Shown here piece after piece: positions 32,098 to 43,571 of a DNA stretch of 64,000 nt. Both the position numbers and the translations under genes were made by a program. Source of the stretch: Metarhizium brunneum (lineage: Eukaryota; Ascomycota; Sordariomycetes; Hypocreales; Clavicipitaceae); NCBI RefSeq assembly GCF_013426205.1, contig NC_089422.1:6847001-6911000 (forward strand), in the 5' to 3' direction. The notes beneath the pieces were generated by a model. It was not told the DNA's origin. It saw only the letters and a program-made list of their open reading frames with translations, and did no database searches. Position 1 is the stretch's first letter; each line of letters starts with the position of its first letter.

Positions 32098-33771
32098 ATG
32101 CCCAAACCTAACCATGCCCGGAGCAGGAGGTGGGCTCCAAAGGTTAGAACCGGGTGTCTCACTTGTCGGTTCGTGTTCACACACCCGTACTAGTTATCAA
32201 ATATCTTGTTATTCCTGCATGAAGAATGTCATTAACCTGAATCCTGGGTACTTGCCAGACAGCGTCGAGTCAAGTGCGATGAAGACAAGCCCAGCTGCAA
32301 TAAGTGTTCATCTACGGGAAGAAAGTGTGATGGGTATGCATATCATAGAGCGCTGGGGAAGCCGAAAATCACGCCACAGCCTGATCTTACATTAGCGCCT
32401 CCTGGGATTGAATCCAGTCATATGCACAGGCAGGTGTTCACGACGCTCTGCCATGCAACCGTAAACCGAATTGCCGGATGCTTCGATCTTGCATTCTGGG
32501 CACGCGACATCTTGCGGGCTACTCAAGTAAGCCCAGCGGTGTGGCACGCTGCTCTTGCATTAGCGGCTATGGACAGTCGGAGAAGGATCCCTGCAGAGAC
32601 AGATACGCCCGCCCGGCAGCGGTATTACACGTTCTCGCTGTTGGAGTATAATAAGTCCATCCATCAGCTTATTACTATTGCGCGCCGGAACGACGCCATG
32701 TCGTTGAACGACCAAGAAACCATACTCATATCGAACGCGCTACTCTTTGGACTATGTTGCTTGCAGGGCCATCAAAAAGAGGCAACGGCGCATGCACGCA
32801 ACTCGATCGAACTTTTCTATCGTTGGAGGTTTTGGGAACATGCAGAGAAATCAGAAGCTTCTGCTACTCGCAGTAGTTTGGTTCATTCTGGCTCTCTCAT
32901 CGCCTTGATTATGAGCTTTGAGTGTCAATTTATAAACAGACTTGGCCACCTAATAAGCCCTACGTGTCTTGGGGATCGCAAGCTATGGAAATCATCATCT
33001 GAGTCATTTACTTCGATAACAGATGCCTATCTAGAATTCCTACCTCTTCTTACTAGCTTCATGGACGCCACGAGGTTTATAGGCTCGCCTCCGGACCTGG
33101 TACAGCCTCGTCCAGATGTACAAGTCGCCTATCGCTACGAATTCATCAACTGGAAGACAAAGTTTGACCGTCTATTGCGGCTGCGTAACCCCAGCACACC
33201 ATCCGATCTCGAAGGCATAGCGATACTACAGATGTTTTTCACCACGCTGGAAATAGGCTTCAAGATCGACCTTGCCGCCTCGCAGGTCGCGTATGACGTA
33301 TGCGAAGACCTGTTCGAAAATATAATTCATCAAGCGGAGGATCTTTACAAGATACTAGCCGCGGGCGTCGATCAGAAAAACCCAGCGTCGAGCTTCTCGT
33401 TTACTCTGCCAATCTCGGACGTCTTCATCTACACCGCAAACAACTGTCGCAATAGCGTGCTGCGACGAAGACTCATGTCCCTGGTTCGAAAATGGCCACG
33501 CAGTGATGGCCTTTGGAATAGCAAACTCACTGTGAAACTTTGTGAGGCCGTGGTGCTGGCAGAAGAATACTGGATGTCAGCATCTCGCAATAAGCCGGCT
33601 CTAAGCGCAGATGTCTGCTACTGTATTCCTAATACCTTTGTTTGCGACAATCACCGGGTCCGGGATTTGGATACTTACTTCACCTCGGAAAGAGAAGCGA
33701 GAGTCTTGCTGCGGACTGTGGGGGATCTCAGAAATAACCTTCCAGGCACAGAAATTACAGTGACTTGGTGA
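32098..33771 (+). CDS. Zn2Cys6 transcription factor
   Basis: A fungal binuclear zinc cluster regulator of about 527 residues. Exon 1 (32098-32168) encodes MPKPNHARSRRW and KVRTGCLTC. The intron (32169-32258, GTTCGT to GCCAG) splits an Arg codon, and exon 2 continues QRRVKCDEDKPSCNKC. The cysteines at 20, 23, 30, 37, 40 and 47 give C-x2-C-x6-C-x6-C-x2-C-x6-C, the canonical cluster. The rest is the fungal-specific regulatory domain, with the typical AVWHAALALAAMDSRR and LCCLQGHQKEA segments. An annotation starting at the internal ATG 32422 would lose the DNA-binding domain. It lies 1.3 kb downstream of the glycosyltransferase and is a candidate local regulator of that module. Target genes are unknown. 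Confidence 0.85.
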
Positions 33772-34249
33772 AAGGTGAAAGTATTTAGGATGCATTTGGC
33801 GATTGGAAGTATACCTCAAGGCGGCTTAATTAGTCGACGTTTAATCCTCAAAGCAAAAAAGGCCCGCTCTTGTGTTTATTAGAACCATATTTCGCGCCGC
33901 TCAAAGCTGCTGAAGCTTACACGCGAGTCGGCTCTAACGGTAACTTCTTCTGCAAGTTTCCTATCAATGCCAAAACATATATAAATAGAGGGACATTATC
34001 CTGCCTCATAAAGCAAGAAGGGCCATAAAAGAGCACTGTTTAGAAACCGCACAATGCGGATCAATCACCGGGCTGGGACACAGTCTACCATACTCGTGGG
34101 ACAAAGGAGTACCATTTTTAGAGCTATATAAAGGACAGTCCTGCTAGAGCATTGCTCATTCTGTCTTCTATAGAGCCTTGCTAACTATTCCACCCCGTTC
34201 CCTATCTCGCCCCCATCGGTGGGTGGTTTTGGCACAAAGCCACGCAGTC
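33772..34249. other. Convergent intergenic region
   Basis: About 480 bp between the regulator and the tautomerase 3' ends. It is AT-rich and no gene is seen. A TATA-like GCTATATAAAGG at about 34120 has no supported downstream gene. Confidence 0.45.
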
Positions 34250-34693
34250 TTAGGCACCATACTTGTCATGCAGAATCTTTCGGTTTACCTCGGCTTGCTC
34301 CTGCTCATCGGGCCCAAATGCTTCCGGCGGGTCGATCCCGTCGATTCTCCATAAAGCCGCCGGCCCCTCAAGGACTGCGTACTCGAGATGGATTCCCTTG
34401 TCAATTGTAAATGGTCGCATGACGCGATCGATGCTATCCTTGATTACCGTCGCTCTTTTTTGGTCGCCGTCCCAATTTCTTGCAATGTGCGCAAGTTCAA
34501 TGATGACAAAGCGTGATTGCGACGTGCCGCCTGTGAATTTGTTCTCGTTGGCAATGGGGAAGAAGATGACGTGGACGTAAAATGACGGAAGGCCCTTGGA
34601 GACATAGAACTCGGTTGCACCACGGGCAACAGCATCCTTTTCTTCTTGGGTGGTGAACGCGTCTGCGCTATGGTAGATCTTCCAAAGAGGCAT
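34250..34693 (-). CDS. Tautomerase-like protein (cis-CaaD/4-OT superfamily)
   Basis: A small cytosolic protein of 147 residues. I chose ATG 34693 because the chain then begins MPLWKIYHS: in the tautomerase superfamily the initiator Met is removed and Pro becomes the catalytic residue. The rest fits the fungal tautomerase_3 pattern (TTQEEKDAVARGATEFYVS, FYVHVIF, FVIIELAHIARNW), about twice the length of classic 4-oxalocrotonate tautomerase, as in cis-CaaD-like enzymes. Extra residues upstream of this ATG come from a TTG. The substrate is unknown; such proteins are often found near catabolic or secondary-metabolite genes. It is convergent with the Zn2Cys6 regulator gene. Confidence 0.78.
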   Translation of the reverse strand: MPLWKIYHSADAFTTQEEKDAVARGATEFYVSKGLPSFYVHVIFFPIANENKFTGGTSQSRFVIIELAHIARNWDGDQKRATVIKDSIDRVMRPFTIDKGIHLEYAVLEGPAALWRIDGIDPPEAFGPDEQEQAEVNRKILHDKYGA

Positions 34694-36387
34694 GATGAGG
34701 TTGAGTTGCGACAAGGTTGAGGTTCTTAACAATGATGGGTGTTGTTCTCAAGCCAGGGAGAGATGTGCAACAAACATTTGGGAAACGGGGAATTTAAATA
34801 GATTTCGGTCACCAGAATCCGCGCAACGCAAGGATCCGTAACACTTTCTTTAATTCTACTGAGCGAGCGATGTAACACAGACATGATCACAAATCATCAG
34901 CCTCGGCCTTCGACACATACTGTTGTGACCACAGGATGGTTTCGGGGATGATGAGTAACCTGGGGGTACGCCGAGGCTGGTCCGCGTTCGACCTACGTTG
35001 CGGTGCCAATATTGGGGCTGCCTCTGCTCAATGTGGCGTGGCAGTGCAAAAATACACACCAGACATGTTCGAGTGCGACTTGAATAAAGGGGTTGTTCAG
35101 AAGAATCATGGAATATTGTATTTAATATTGATTCTATTGACAAGGTTTAGGGTAGCCTAAGGTGTAATCTAGTCAGGACAAGGGCTATAAATGCTTCTGT
35201 CACCAACAATACTATGCCCTTTCTGTCCTTTTGGGACTTTTAACTTTACGTCAATGAAGGCCTGGCACCAAAGTGTCTGGTGAGGCAAATAAGTCTAGTG
35301 GAGTTGCCAGAGTGAAGCATGACATACCGGAAGGGATACTAGGCAAGAGTCGCCCCTATATTCTCATGTTTTAACACCATTTTTTTAAAACTTATTACGC
35401 TGGCATAAATACTAAGAATTAGGAGTCACGCTAAAAAGCTACGAATATTAAATATAGTCGTGGAACCGGCAGCACATTTCCTTGCTCATTCCTGGTGACT
35501 AGGTTAGTTAATCCGGACCAGCAGGTTTTACCACGAATTTATTTTCCGCATCCTTCTAACTATCACAGAATCGTGTCCTTTTTAGCAAAAAGAATACATG
35601 AGTAGAGAAGTATATATCAATTTTCACGCTTACGAATCCTTACAGTTATACCCGCAAGTGTCTTTGCTAATCATAGATTGCAAGGGCTGAGCCGAATAGA
35701 AACACTGTTAATCGAAGACCCTGAAAATGCATTGAAGTTTCTACCGCTTGAGACTTATTTAAGATATCTTCAAAAAATGCTCAACCCGCTAGAACTCTGT
35801 TACGTGATGATTATACCTGTCATATAGGCTGCATCTTTCCTTGCTTAAATGAGGATGTATAAAGTCGATTTATTTTCATGACCCATCCAAGTACTGGTGC
35901 AAACACTTCGTTAAACTAGGGCCTAATAAAGCCAACACTATGTTCTGGCCGTACCTAAACCAGAGAAGTATTATATACTACCGTTGACGTCATGCACCGC
36001 AAATACACGCATCATGATGCGTCAGAAACTGGCGGATCGATGATTCATCATGGAGCGCCGGTAAAGGCTATCACATGATGGCGTTTGCTATTATATACAA
36101 GTAAAATGCATCTTTCGTAAGTGATTCACTCTAAAAACTTGAATTGGCCGCACATACTCATGTCAACGGGTCGACTCGTCGGCAATCCATGATTCCAAAG
36201 CATCAAAAAGTAGCTTAAAAATAAGCACTGCCTGCTAGTTTTACCCCATTGCGAAGGTTATATATAAGAAATAAATTTGCCAAGCTTGGGCCCATATTGA
36301 GCCACCGATATCATTTGCAACCGCGTAGTCATGGCCTCACAGTTGCCCCGTCCTGTTGACTTGTCCCCCTGGCACACTCTGCCGAAT
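34694..36387. other. Gene desert, moderately AT-rich
   Basis: About 1.7 kb with no reading frame of note from 35160 to 36250 on either strand and many stops. This suggests old, possibly RIP-affected repeat sequence. I found no LTR termini in it. Confidence 0.5.
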
Positions 36388-37079
36388 TTACAAATACTCT
36401 TGTACGACAATAGGCTCAGGACCAAGTGTTGAAAGATACTCCCATACCGGATCCTTGACCGGTTTTGCATATGCTTTGAATTTCAGGCAATCCGTAACAT
36501 CGCGGCCTGGCACGCTTGAATTCTCATCTGCAATAATGACTTGCCACGGTCCCTGCCCCGGTGTCCCAGGGCATGCCCAAAACTCGTGCGAATCGATTAC
36601 AAATTCCCAGAAGCCATCAAACGGCGTTGGGATCAGGTGGAAGCCCGTTCTGATTGACCCCGGAGGTATGTAAGCGGAGTGAGGCGCTGTGTACGAGATT
36701 GTCCCGTCAGGGGCGACGTAGGCTTGCTGGCCACCAGGGACAATAACATTCTATGTTTGACTTCATAAGTCCACGAGCGCAAAAACACGTACGAGGCAGC
36801 TCTTACCATTCCACACCGGTCATTTACCCAAAAGCTTGTGTCTTTACCCTTGGGACATTCTCCCCGCTCCTCTACAACTGGTGGGCAGTAGGAGGCCGTA
36901 TCCTTTCCAATCCAGATAGCGCTTCCGTTGGCTGCGAATAGTCCGTGATGAATGGGAGTATCCCGCAGAATGGCGAATATAATCACCGCAGAGTCTACGG
37001 GAGATTCGCCGCGAGAAACCGGGCTTGCCTCGGCAAAGAGGCTGAGAAGGCAGAGAACGATCAATGCGGTGGGAATCAT
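36388..37079 (-). CDS. Secreted IgE-binding-type protein
   Basis: A two-exon secreted protein of about 206 residues. The ATG is 37079 and the signal peptide is MIPTALIVLCLLSLFAEASP. Exon 1 ends at RCGM before a GTAAGA donor; exon 2 begins NVIVPGGQQAYV after an ATAG acceptor at about 36749, and the join is in phase. The family pattern is clear: HHGLFAANGSAIWIGKDTASYCP, ECPKG, PGGQQAYVAPDG, IPPGS, then WQV and a C-terminal Cys. Homologues are annotated as IgE-binding or hypothetical secreted proteins of about 200 residues; their role in the fungus is unknown. The Cys positions suggest disulfides. There are no cluster ties beyond its position next to the tautomerase. Confidence 0.78.
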
Positions 37080-38814
37080 GGTTTGCTCCAAGGTAAATTT
37101 TGGCACAGGAAACTATGATTTACCGTGTGAGGTTTCTGGTGGAGAAGAGACGGGAGTTTTGGGACGAATCGTTTGGGGGAGAAGCAGCAATTTATCCTTC
37201 CGAGACCAGCACGCCGTTGTGCGGGGTGACGCAACTCAATGTCGTGGAACTTGAGACTTAGTCATGAATGAACAAGCATACGTAAGGGGTGCTTGATGTG
37301 CCGCTTACGGCTGGATACATGTGGAAAATTTTCTATCTGATTTGCAGTCAAACGCGCCACAGCGGCGTCAGTCAAGAAGCTGGCACCCGGGTCATGATGC
37401 CCGCGACGAATTGCACGCAAGGGCCGTCGTCTGGTATTATCAGTCCAGGAGGCATACCGAGCCTAGGGTAGGAAGTTGAACTAGGAACATTGAATACTTC
37501 GTGGAACTCCGGCTACTAGTGCCGGCGACCGAGGACGCCAGGGGGTGGTGAGAAGTGCCTGGCTATAAATATTGGAGACGCTGCAAATTACCTACTGCCA
37601 CACTCCTTGCGGCTCCATAACATCTTGAGATAGCTTGAAATAACTCCGGGCACCCAATCAGCGTGAATCATCGTCAGAAAACTCGGGAACTGGCGCCTGT
37701 GTCTCTCCTATTCTCGTGTTTCACACTCCCAGGAAGTCAGGCCCATCTTACCTTGCTGACACATGTGCCAACACAAAACGTGTTGATGATGGGGAAGGGT
37801 AAAAAGAGGAAGTAAGAGCGGGGGGCGTTGGTAAGAGTGATTTGTTTGAGGGGCCAACTTGGAGATGTAACGAGGCCGCATGAGCACTACATCACGGGAC
37901 GGCAAGGCGTCATTGTTTTGAGCCGTACCTGACCAGAGCCTGATGTTGTTCTTTTCAGGCTCACGAGAACGAGGGGTAGGCAGAGTACCATTTCTACTGC
38001 TGCAGAGCACTCAGCCGGACGAGGCGATGGCCTGGCTGGCTTTTCAGCACGGAATCCGACTTCTCAGCCCTGCTTCCCCCTCTCGCGAGGCGTCGTACCT
38101 GTACTACCTAGCCTGGCATATTGAAGCAACTTCAAGAGACGCACTCGATCCGAACAAAGATGCAGCTGACGCAAAGAGGATTCTTTGTGCGTGCGGAGTG
38201 CCGTGCATTCCCACACCACCAAACCGGGCTCCCGGAATGACGACGCATACAAGGCTCAAGGGCGACAATGGCAGCGCGTTTCGGACTTATGCAACATAAT
38301 GCAGTACCGGACATTCCAGCCAAAAATGGCATCTCTCTTTCCCATGTTTGGGCATGGCGTATCGGCAGCCACATTCCACAGACCTCGGTCTCCTCTTCGT
38401 TCAAGATGCAGGACGTCAAGGCAGCCGTGTTTGCTAGGCGCCTTGCATGAAGGCGCGACTACAACACGGATTGGGTGAGAAAACATGTTTCTTTTCGTCT
38501 TTTAGGCTCCTGTTTTCACAATGGCCCCCCTTTCTCTGCATACTATGCTGCATGCTGCATGCCGCATGGGCTGGGCCGGGGTTGCAGGCCAACCTGCCCA
38601 TATGCGGTTCCATTCTTACGGCCGTGATAGTAGGAGGAGATGAATTACGGATGCGGCAGTAGGCTTTTGGCGAGATGATAAATAGTCGTTACGACCCAGG
38701 AAGCTGAAGGGCGTCTTCTTTTCAAAATATCTGGCTCTAATTTCATTATCTGTGCGACAAGAAAATTCTCAATCTATACTTTTGCAAATCTACTCGACAA
38801 AGCTATATTACAGT
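37080..38814. other. Intergenic region, no gene seen
   Basis: About 1.7 kb holding the promoter of the secreted protein and, at its right end, that of the small gene at 38815. The frame 37943-38299 was considered and not called. Confidence 0.45.
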
Positions 38815-39303
38815 ATGCCGCACCAGTCTGCTTCGTCTGCTGTTGTTGAGGCCAGTCAGGAGGTGCATGAAACTACATATTACATGTAAGTGACTGCTGA
38901 AAAACATTATTCTTCTACATCCTCGAATATTTGAGAGTCCTTTCTCCCTGCTATACCATGTTATATGATACGATGGGCCGGTCAGGCTCAGCATGCTTGC
39001 TCTCTTGGAAGTCTCAGTGCGTCCTTGACACTTCATCCTAATGACTTGATTATTTTTAATGTCTATTCTATACCTCGCATACCCCTACATTTGCTTTCCT
39101 CATTTGCTTTCCCCTGTTCAAGCCATGCCTCTCAAATGGCAACAAGGTGTCTCATACACTTCTACAGGGCAACCTCGAATCAATCCTACTCGTTGGACCA
39201 AGTTCCAGAAACAACCCTGGCGTCTCTGGGGTACTTTGTGTATGAGAACCGAGCGAGCGAGATGCCCATCAGTGAGCGACTTGTGAAGAAGCAGTTTGAG
39301 TAG
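38815..39303 (+). CDS. Small two-exon protein, unknown
   Basis: A predicted 68-residue protein found by splicing. Exon 1 is 38815-38885 (MPHQSASSAVVEASQEVHE...). The intron is 38886-39167, with a perfect GTAAGT donor, a CTAATGAC-like branch sequence and a pyrimidine-rich CTTCTACAG acceptor. Exon 2 is 39168-39303. The phase is exact, joining TTYYM to ATSNQSYSLDQV. Exon 2 then reads ETTLASLGYFVYENRASEMP and ends with a Lys-rich tail. The protein is hydrophilic, without a signal peptide. The intron is long for this genome, so an extra small exon is possible. Coding status rests on the splice consensus and sensible composition. Confidence 0.5.
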
Positions 39304-41086
39304 ATGATGTGGGCATGGGATTAGCAATGGAGGTACAGCATGTATGATTATTGGAGTAGGCTAAAGAAAATGCAATATTACTGTTTATTCGTTGTACTTG
39401 CAGTTGAAGCAAAGGCAAGAACGGGCGTGATCTCCCATTCCAGCATTGGTGCTGCATTATGCCATGCCGCCCCCCGACGCACAACCAGCCCTGTTTGGTG
39501 CAGATACCGGCCGCTAGTTGCTTAAAACAGTCTCCGCGTTCAATTGCGGGGCCGACAGGCCATCAAATTTCGTTTGACAGATTCTAGATGCCTTCTCTCG
39601 CAGACATGCAGCATTCATACGTGGCGCGCCCGGCGGAACAGTGATGACAAGCAAGCTAAGCTGTTAATTTTAGGACATCTGCATCTTGACTGGTCTGAAC
39701 GTGCTCCAACTTGACGCATGAGGTGGGCCCAAGGGAAAAATTATTGCTGTAGTCTCGAGGCCGAATGGTCCTGTTCTGGTCCGTCGTGCTGAAACGCGAG
39801 GCCGTCCCGCCACGGGAGAAGCCGAATCACAATAGGCACGACATGGTAGCCCTGTCTTTGGATGCAGCCCTTTGTTGATCATCATGGACAAGTACGTAGT
39901 ACCGGATGGCGCTCTTACCATGCACCCACGTGTGCAACGTAGAGCCTTGGCTTGGGGTTGTATCCGTTCCCTCCTCCTCATGCACTGGCAACCCTGACGT
40001 TTGCTGGCCCTGACCAACATTGACAACCAGGCGCACCTCACGGTCGGACAAGTTGGATTTCAGCTGATGCTTTGCAGGCGCCGTCTCACTGCGCAGACCA
40101 CCCTGCAAAGCCGACGAGAAAAAGCAAATTGAGACATGGCAGGCAGCGAGGTTTCATGCAGCGCCGGTGTGTGCCTGAGTTGGCAAATGGAACACGAAGC
40201 CAGCTACGAGTGCTCGTTTACGATTAAACGATGACCCCTGAGTCCATGGAGACTGTGCCTGGGATTGTCGCGCCCGGTGTGGCCTGCATGGCGCTGGGGC
40301 CTGATGAGAGTGTCGCATTGGATGCCTTGTTCTGGGGCAACGCGTGGGAGTAGCATGGCAACAAGAACTGCAGGTCACAGTGCATCGATGTGAGTGCTAG
40401 TTTTCAATGTTTATTTAAAGCCGTTCCACACTCGTGCGTCTTACCAATATCTCCATACCGCAGGGGCTCTGGAGTTCTATTTCTGGTGCCACAGGCAGCA
40501 GGCAATCCGTCTTGCTTACGGATTCGCTTGGTTGTCCATGCCGTAAGCTCTCGACGTTTTGCGACCGTATCCACTAATTGTTTATGCCGTGCATCACATG
40601 GAGCCTTGATGTGAAAAAAGAGCCTCATACCCAGCAGGGTCAGCACCGCACATGCATGCTTGATGGAACAGACGTTGGAACTTGATGGGACCGTCAACGA
40701 ACAAGTGGGCCTGACCGACTCAATCTCCACTCTGAGCCGAGGCCGACTCGGGATTGTGATCCACAATTCCGGGGATTCCGCGACTTGTAGGTCCGGCCCG
40801 ACCCGGTGCACGAGGAAAGGATGCAGTCGTCACATCTTTGGGGGAATTTCCTCCGCCCAGAACCAGTCGCCCAGCATGACGGGCGCCTTGTTGGTGGCCC
40901 GCCGTAGACGATGACGAATCTTGTCTCTTCTCTCGAGCGCCTAGACGGTTGGGAGAGCGGCATGGCTTTGCGTCTAGACTCTACGGCCTCACCCAGGGAC
41001 GCGTCTCAAGGCGCGTCGAATTTCCTTGTATTGCAGGTGAGCTGTCGTTTGCGACATGCATGATATAATGCTGATGTGGGTATCGC
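39304..41086. other. Intergenic region, no gene seen
   Basis: About 1.8 kb. Overlapping frames (for example 40404-40811 minus and 39670-40041 minus) have Arg/Cys-rich, noncoding-like composition. Confidence 0.45.
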
Positions 41087-41328
41087 CAACTGTAGGCCAG
41101 ACTGTCTTTGGCTTGTTCATTCCGCATGCTGCCCGTTCACAGAATAGCCCCAAACTTTTCTGAATAATTCCCAGTCATCTCCAGTATGAGGCAGGTCCGT
41201 TCATCGGTCGGCACGGCCAGATGCGCCGCTGATTTCTGTCTTATTTACTGGACTGGAAGCTTGTTTTCTACCTGCTTCTGTCACAAGCTTGCGGACCGGC
41301 TGCATTGGCACGAAGGATGCGTCGTGAC

Positions 41329-41561
41329 TGTGACAAGGGTTCGTTATGGAAGGCTTGGAGCAAAAGGGCTCAATTCAATAATAATATCGAAGGGTCTCTG
41401 AGGCCTTGAGTTGCTACGACAGATGAAGAGAAGGGCGACCGCCTTATATACATGAATGGAACGCCCGGGCCTAGAGCTCTTGCCCGGGCACGTGTTCAAG
41501 CTGTGTCACCAACAAGTCCTTTATCGGCGAAGCCCCTTTGCTGGGCCTTTTCCGTGTAACA
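41329..41561 (-). mobile_element. Solo LTR, family 1, long form, TSD GTGAC
   Basis: Its ends are TGTGACAAGGG and CCGTGTAACA (minus orientation). Perfect 5-bp duplications GTGAC lie at 41324-41328 and 41562-41566. It belongs to the longer subtype that contains GCCCGGGCACGTGTT and CCTTATATACATGAA, like the copies at 44385 and 47477. It is inserted within tandem unit 1. Confidence 0.88.
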
Positions 41562-42683
41562 GTGACGGACCACAAGACGGACAGGAGGCCTTGTTAGGGT
41601 TTCAAGTATGAAAGCCCCAGGCAGCTATGACCAGATGCCTCAGTCACATAGGTCAAGTGACAGGCGCCCAGAATATCATGTATATACAAAGGCCGTAGAT
41701 TGGGGTCCTGGATTGAATTCCGTAAGCACCTCTTCGTCATAAAAGAGAATTGCTATGTTGAATTTCAAGTCATTCAAATGCCGTCATTGTGCTTTGTGCC
41801 AAAGATACGACTACTACCGCCCCTCCATTGTCTGCCGCAGTCTATTGGCACAAAGAAATCTTACCCATCTTTGTGTATCAAAGTTTATTTATGTTTATCT
41901 ACAAGACGCAATACCACATACGCCTCAATATTTTCAGTTTTCTGTGGCAAGGATAGGAATACTGGGCTTAAAACGTAATAATTCAATTCAATATGAGCAA
42001 TCATTTTTTGAGGCATCAAGGCTCCACGAGTTTCAAAGCGGCCGGAGACGGCCCTGGCTCAGGGTCCGACATGGGGTCTCGTGATTACTTCTTTGTTCTC
42101 CTGCAGCCTTTGTTGGCCCAACAGACGCCTTTGTTGTATTTTAACCGTGTGGGATTTCTTTCAGGCGACGTGTGTGTGGGACATGGCCCGTTCACTTTTA
42201 CATGACAACTCGATGGACAGCATTTGCTCGAAAACACACGGAGACATCGCTTCACTTCTTTAGATTATGATTATTAGGATCGACGGCAGATGAAGAGACA
42301 TTGTGTGCGAAAGATTTTCAATTGAATAGAAACAAAAATTGATCCGGGGCCACCACTTTCAAGTAGTCTTCGATGATTTCCGTCACATTATTCCCCCTAT
42401 GCCCTGCTCCTAGTGGAGAGCATGTCGCTTGTAGTTGCCCCCTGAATCCAAACCAGATGACATGGCAAACTGCCCTCTGCGAGAAAAGAAAAATTGCAAA
42501 CAAAAGATGACAATCTGTCGGAGTGCGGGTGATGAAGTGAAATAGTTGAAGACGTGGATAAAAAAAAACCCAGTGGTTCGCAAGGCCGATCGATAACACC
42601 CATGGCGTTGAATAAGGGTTGACGGTAGCTTTTGAGACAGGCGAAGGTGGCGGTCAGCTCCCTTGTCGGTAATGGTGTTCTGA

Positions 42684-43163
42684 TTAAATTTCCCATCTCT
42701 GCCCGAAAGATCTAAGCCATGTTCCTAGCGGGAGACCCGTCCTGCGATGGGAGTCCTGCAACGCTCGCACCCTATCTAGATCTCGAGCCATTCGAATCCC
42801 CCTCACACCATCCTCACCTGCCATATACATAGCAGGAGTAATTTCCCAACCCGTCCGGCCTAAGATCTTCCCCACTAGGCGGATATTTCCACGAGCTGCG
42901 GCCATCACAACTGGCCGCACATCATGATATGCAACGAATACATCAGTGTTTTTCTGAGTTTCAACCTCCTTCAGACATTCTTCAGTTTCATCAAGATTGT
43001 TGGTTTCGGCAGCCCACATGAGATATTCGCTCACAGCCGCACTGTGAAGCATCTGTGCTTCAGATAGTTTCCATGCCGCGTCATAAATTTTGTCTCTCAA
43101 ATCAGGTCGTCCTTGCAACGTCCTTTGGTCGAATCGTTCTTGCAACGTCCTTTGGCCGGACAT
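42684..43163 (-). CDS. Ankyrin-like protein in tandem unit 1
   Basis: A 159-residue protein from ATG 43163 (MSGQRTLQERF). A longer open frame continues upstream to ATG 43571, but those extra 136 codons translate a tandem-repeated CT-rich leader, so I prefer the shorter start. Near the N-terminus QRTLQ-x-R-x-D is repeated twice, from a 27-bp DNA repeat. The middle holds ankyrin-like helices: EYLMWAAETNNLDETEECL, then VVMAAARGNIRLVGKIL. It is too short for a full ankyrin stack. Unit 2 has a related gene at 46247-46825 with a shared leader and 3' flank but a strongly diverged protein. Role unknown. Confidence 0.5.
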   Translation of the reverse strand: MSGQRTLQERFDQRTLQGRPDLRDKIYDAAWKLSEAQMLHSAAVSEYLMWAAETNNLDETEECLKEVETQKNTDVFVAYHDVRPVVMAAARGNIRLVGKILGRTGWEITPAMYMAGEDGVRGIRMARDLDRVRALQDSHRRTGLPLGTWLRSFGQRWEI

Positions 43164-43189
43164 TATATATGTTCTCGGGCGTGTAGAAA

Positions 43190-43571
43190 AAAGCTCTTGT
43201 AGTTGGAAATCGCGGAATGTTTCTTTTGGAAAAAGAAAAAGTTGGTCGTTTTTAATCGGCTTTTCAAGAAGAAGAGTTGAAATTGCTGGCGGCTTTCTGG
43301 GAGAAGAAAAAGCTGCTAGCTGCAGACTGTTTTCTGGGAAAAGAGGAAGTTGGTAGCTTTTTTTTGTCGTTTTTATAAGAAGAAGAAGAGGTTGAGATCG
43401 TTCGCGGCGTTCTGGGAGAAGAAAAAGCTGCAAATTGCAGACTGTTTTCTGGAAAAAGAGGAAGTTGGTGGTTTTTTTATCGTTTTTGTAAAAAGAAGAA
43501 GAGGTTGAGATTGTTGGCGGCTCTCTGAGAGAAGAAAAACTTGGAGTTGGCTGTGGTTGAAGGTTTTCCAT
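43190..43571 (-). repeat. CT-rich tandem repeat in the leader of the ankyrin-like gene
   Basis: About three imperfect copies of a unit near 116 bp. Each contains GCAGACTGTTTTCTGG, GAGGAAGTTGGT and AGAAGAAGAGGTTGAGAT on the plus strand. On the coding strand it is pyrimidine-rich (CTTCTTCT). Related sequence precedes the unit 2 gene in a different frame, which argues for untranslated leader rather than protein. Confidence 0.6.

Noticed and set aside
34936..35160. 74-codon plus-strand frame near the tautomerase promoter
   Set aside because: No conserved pattern and in a region otherwise full of stops.
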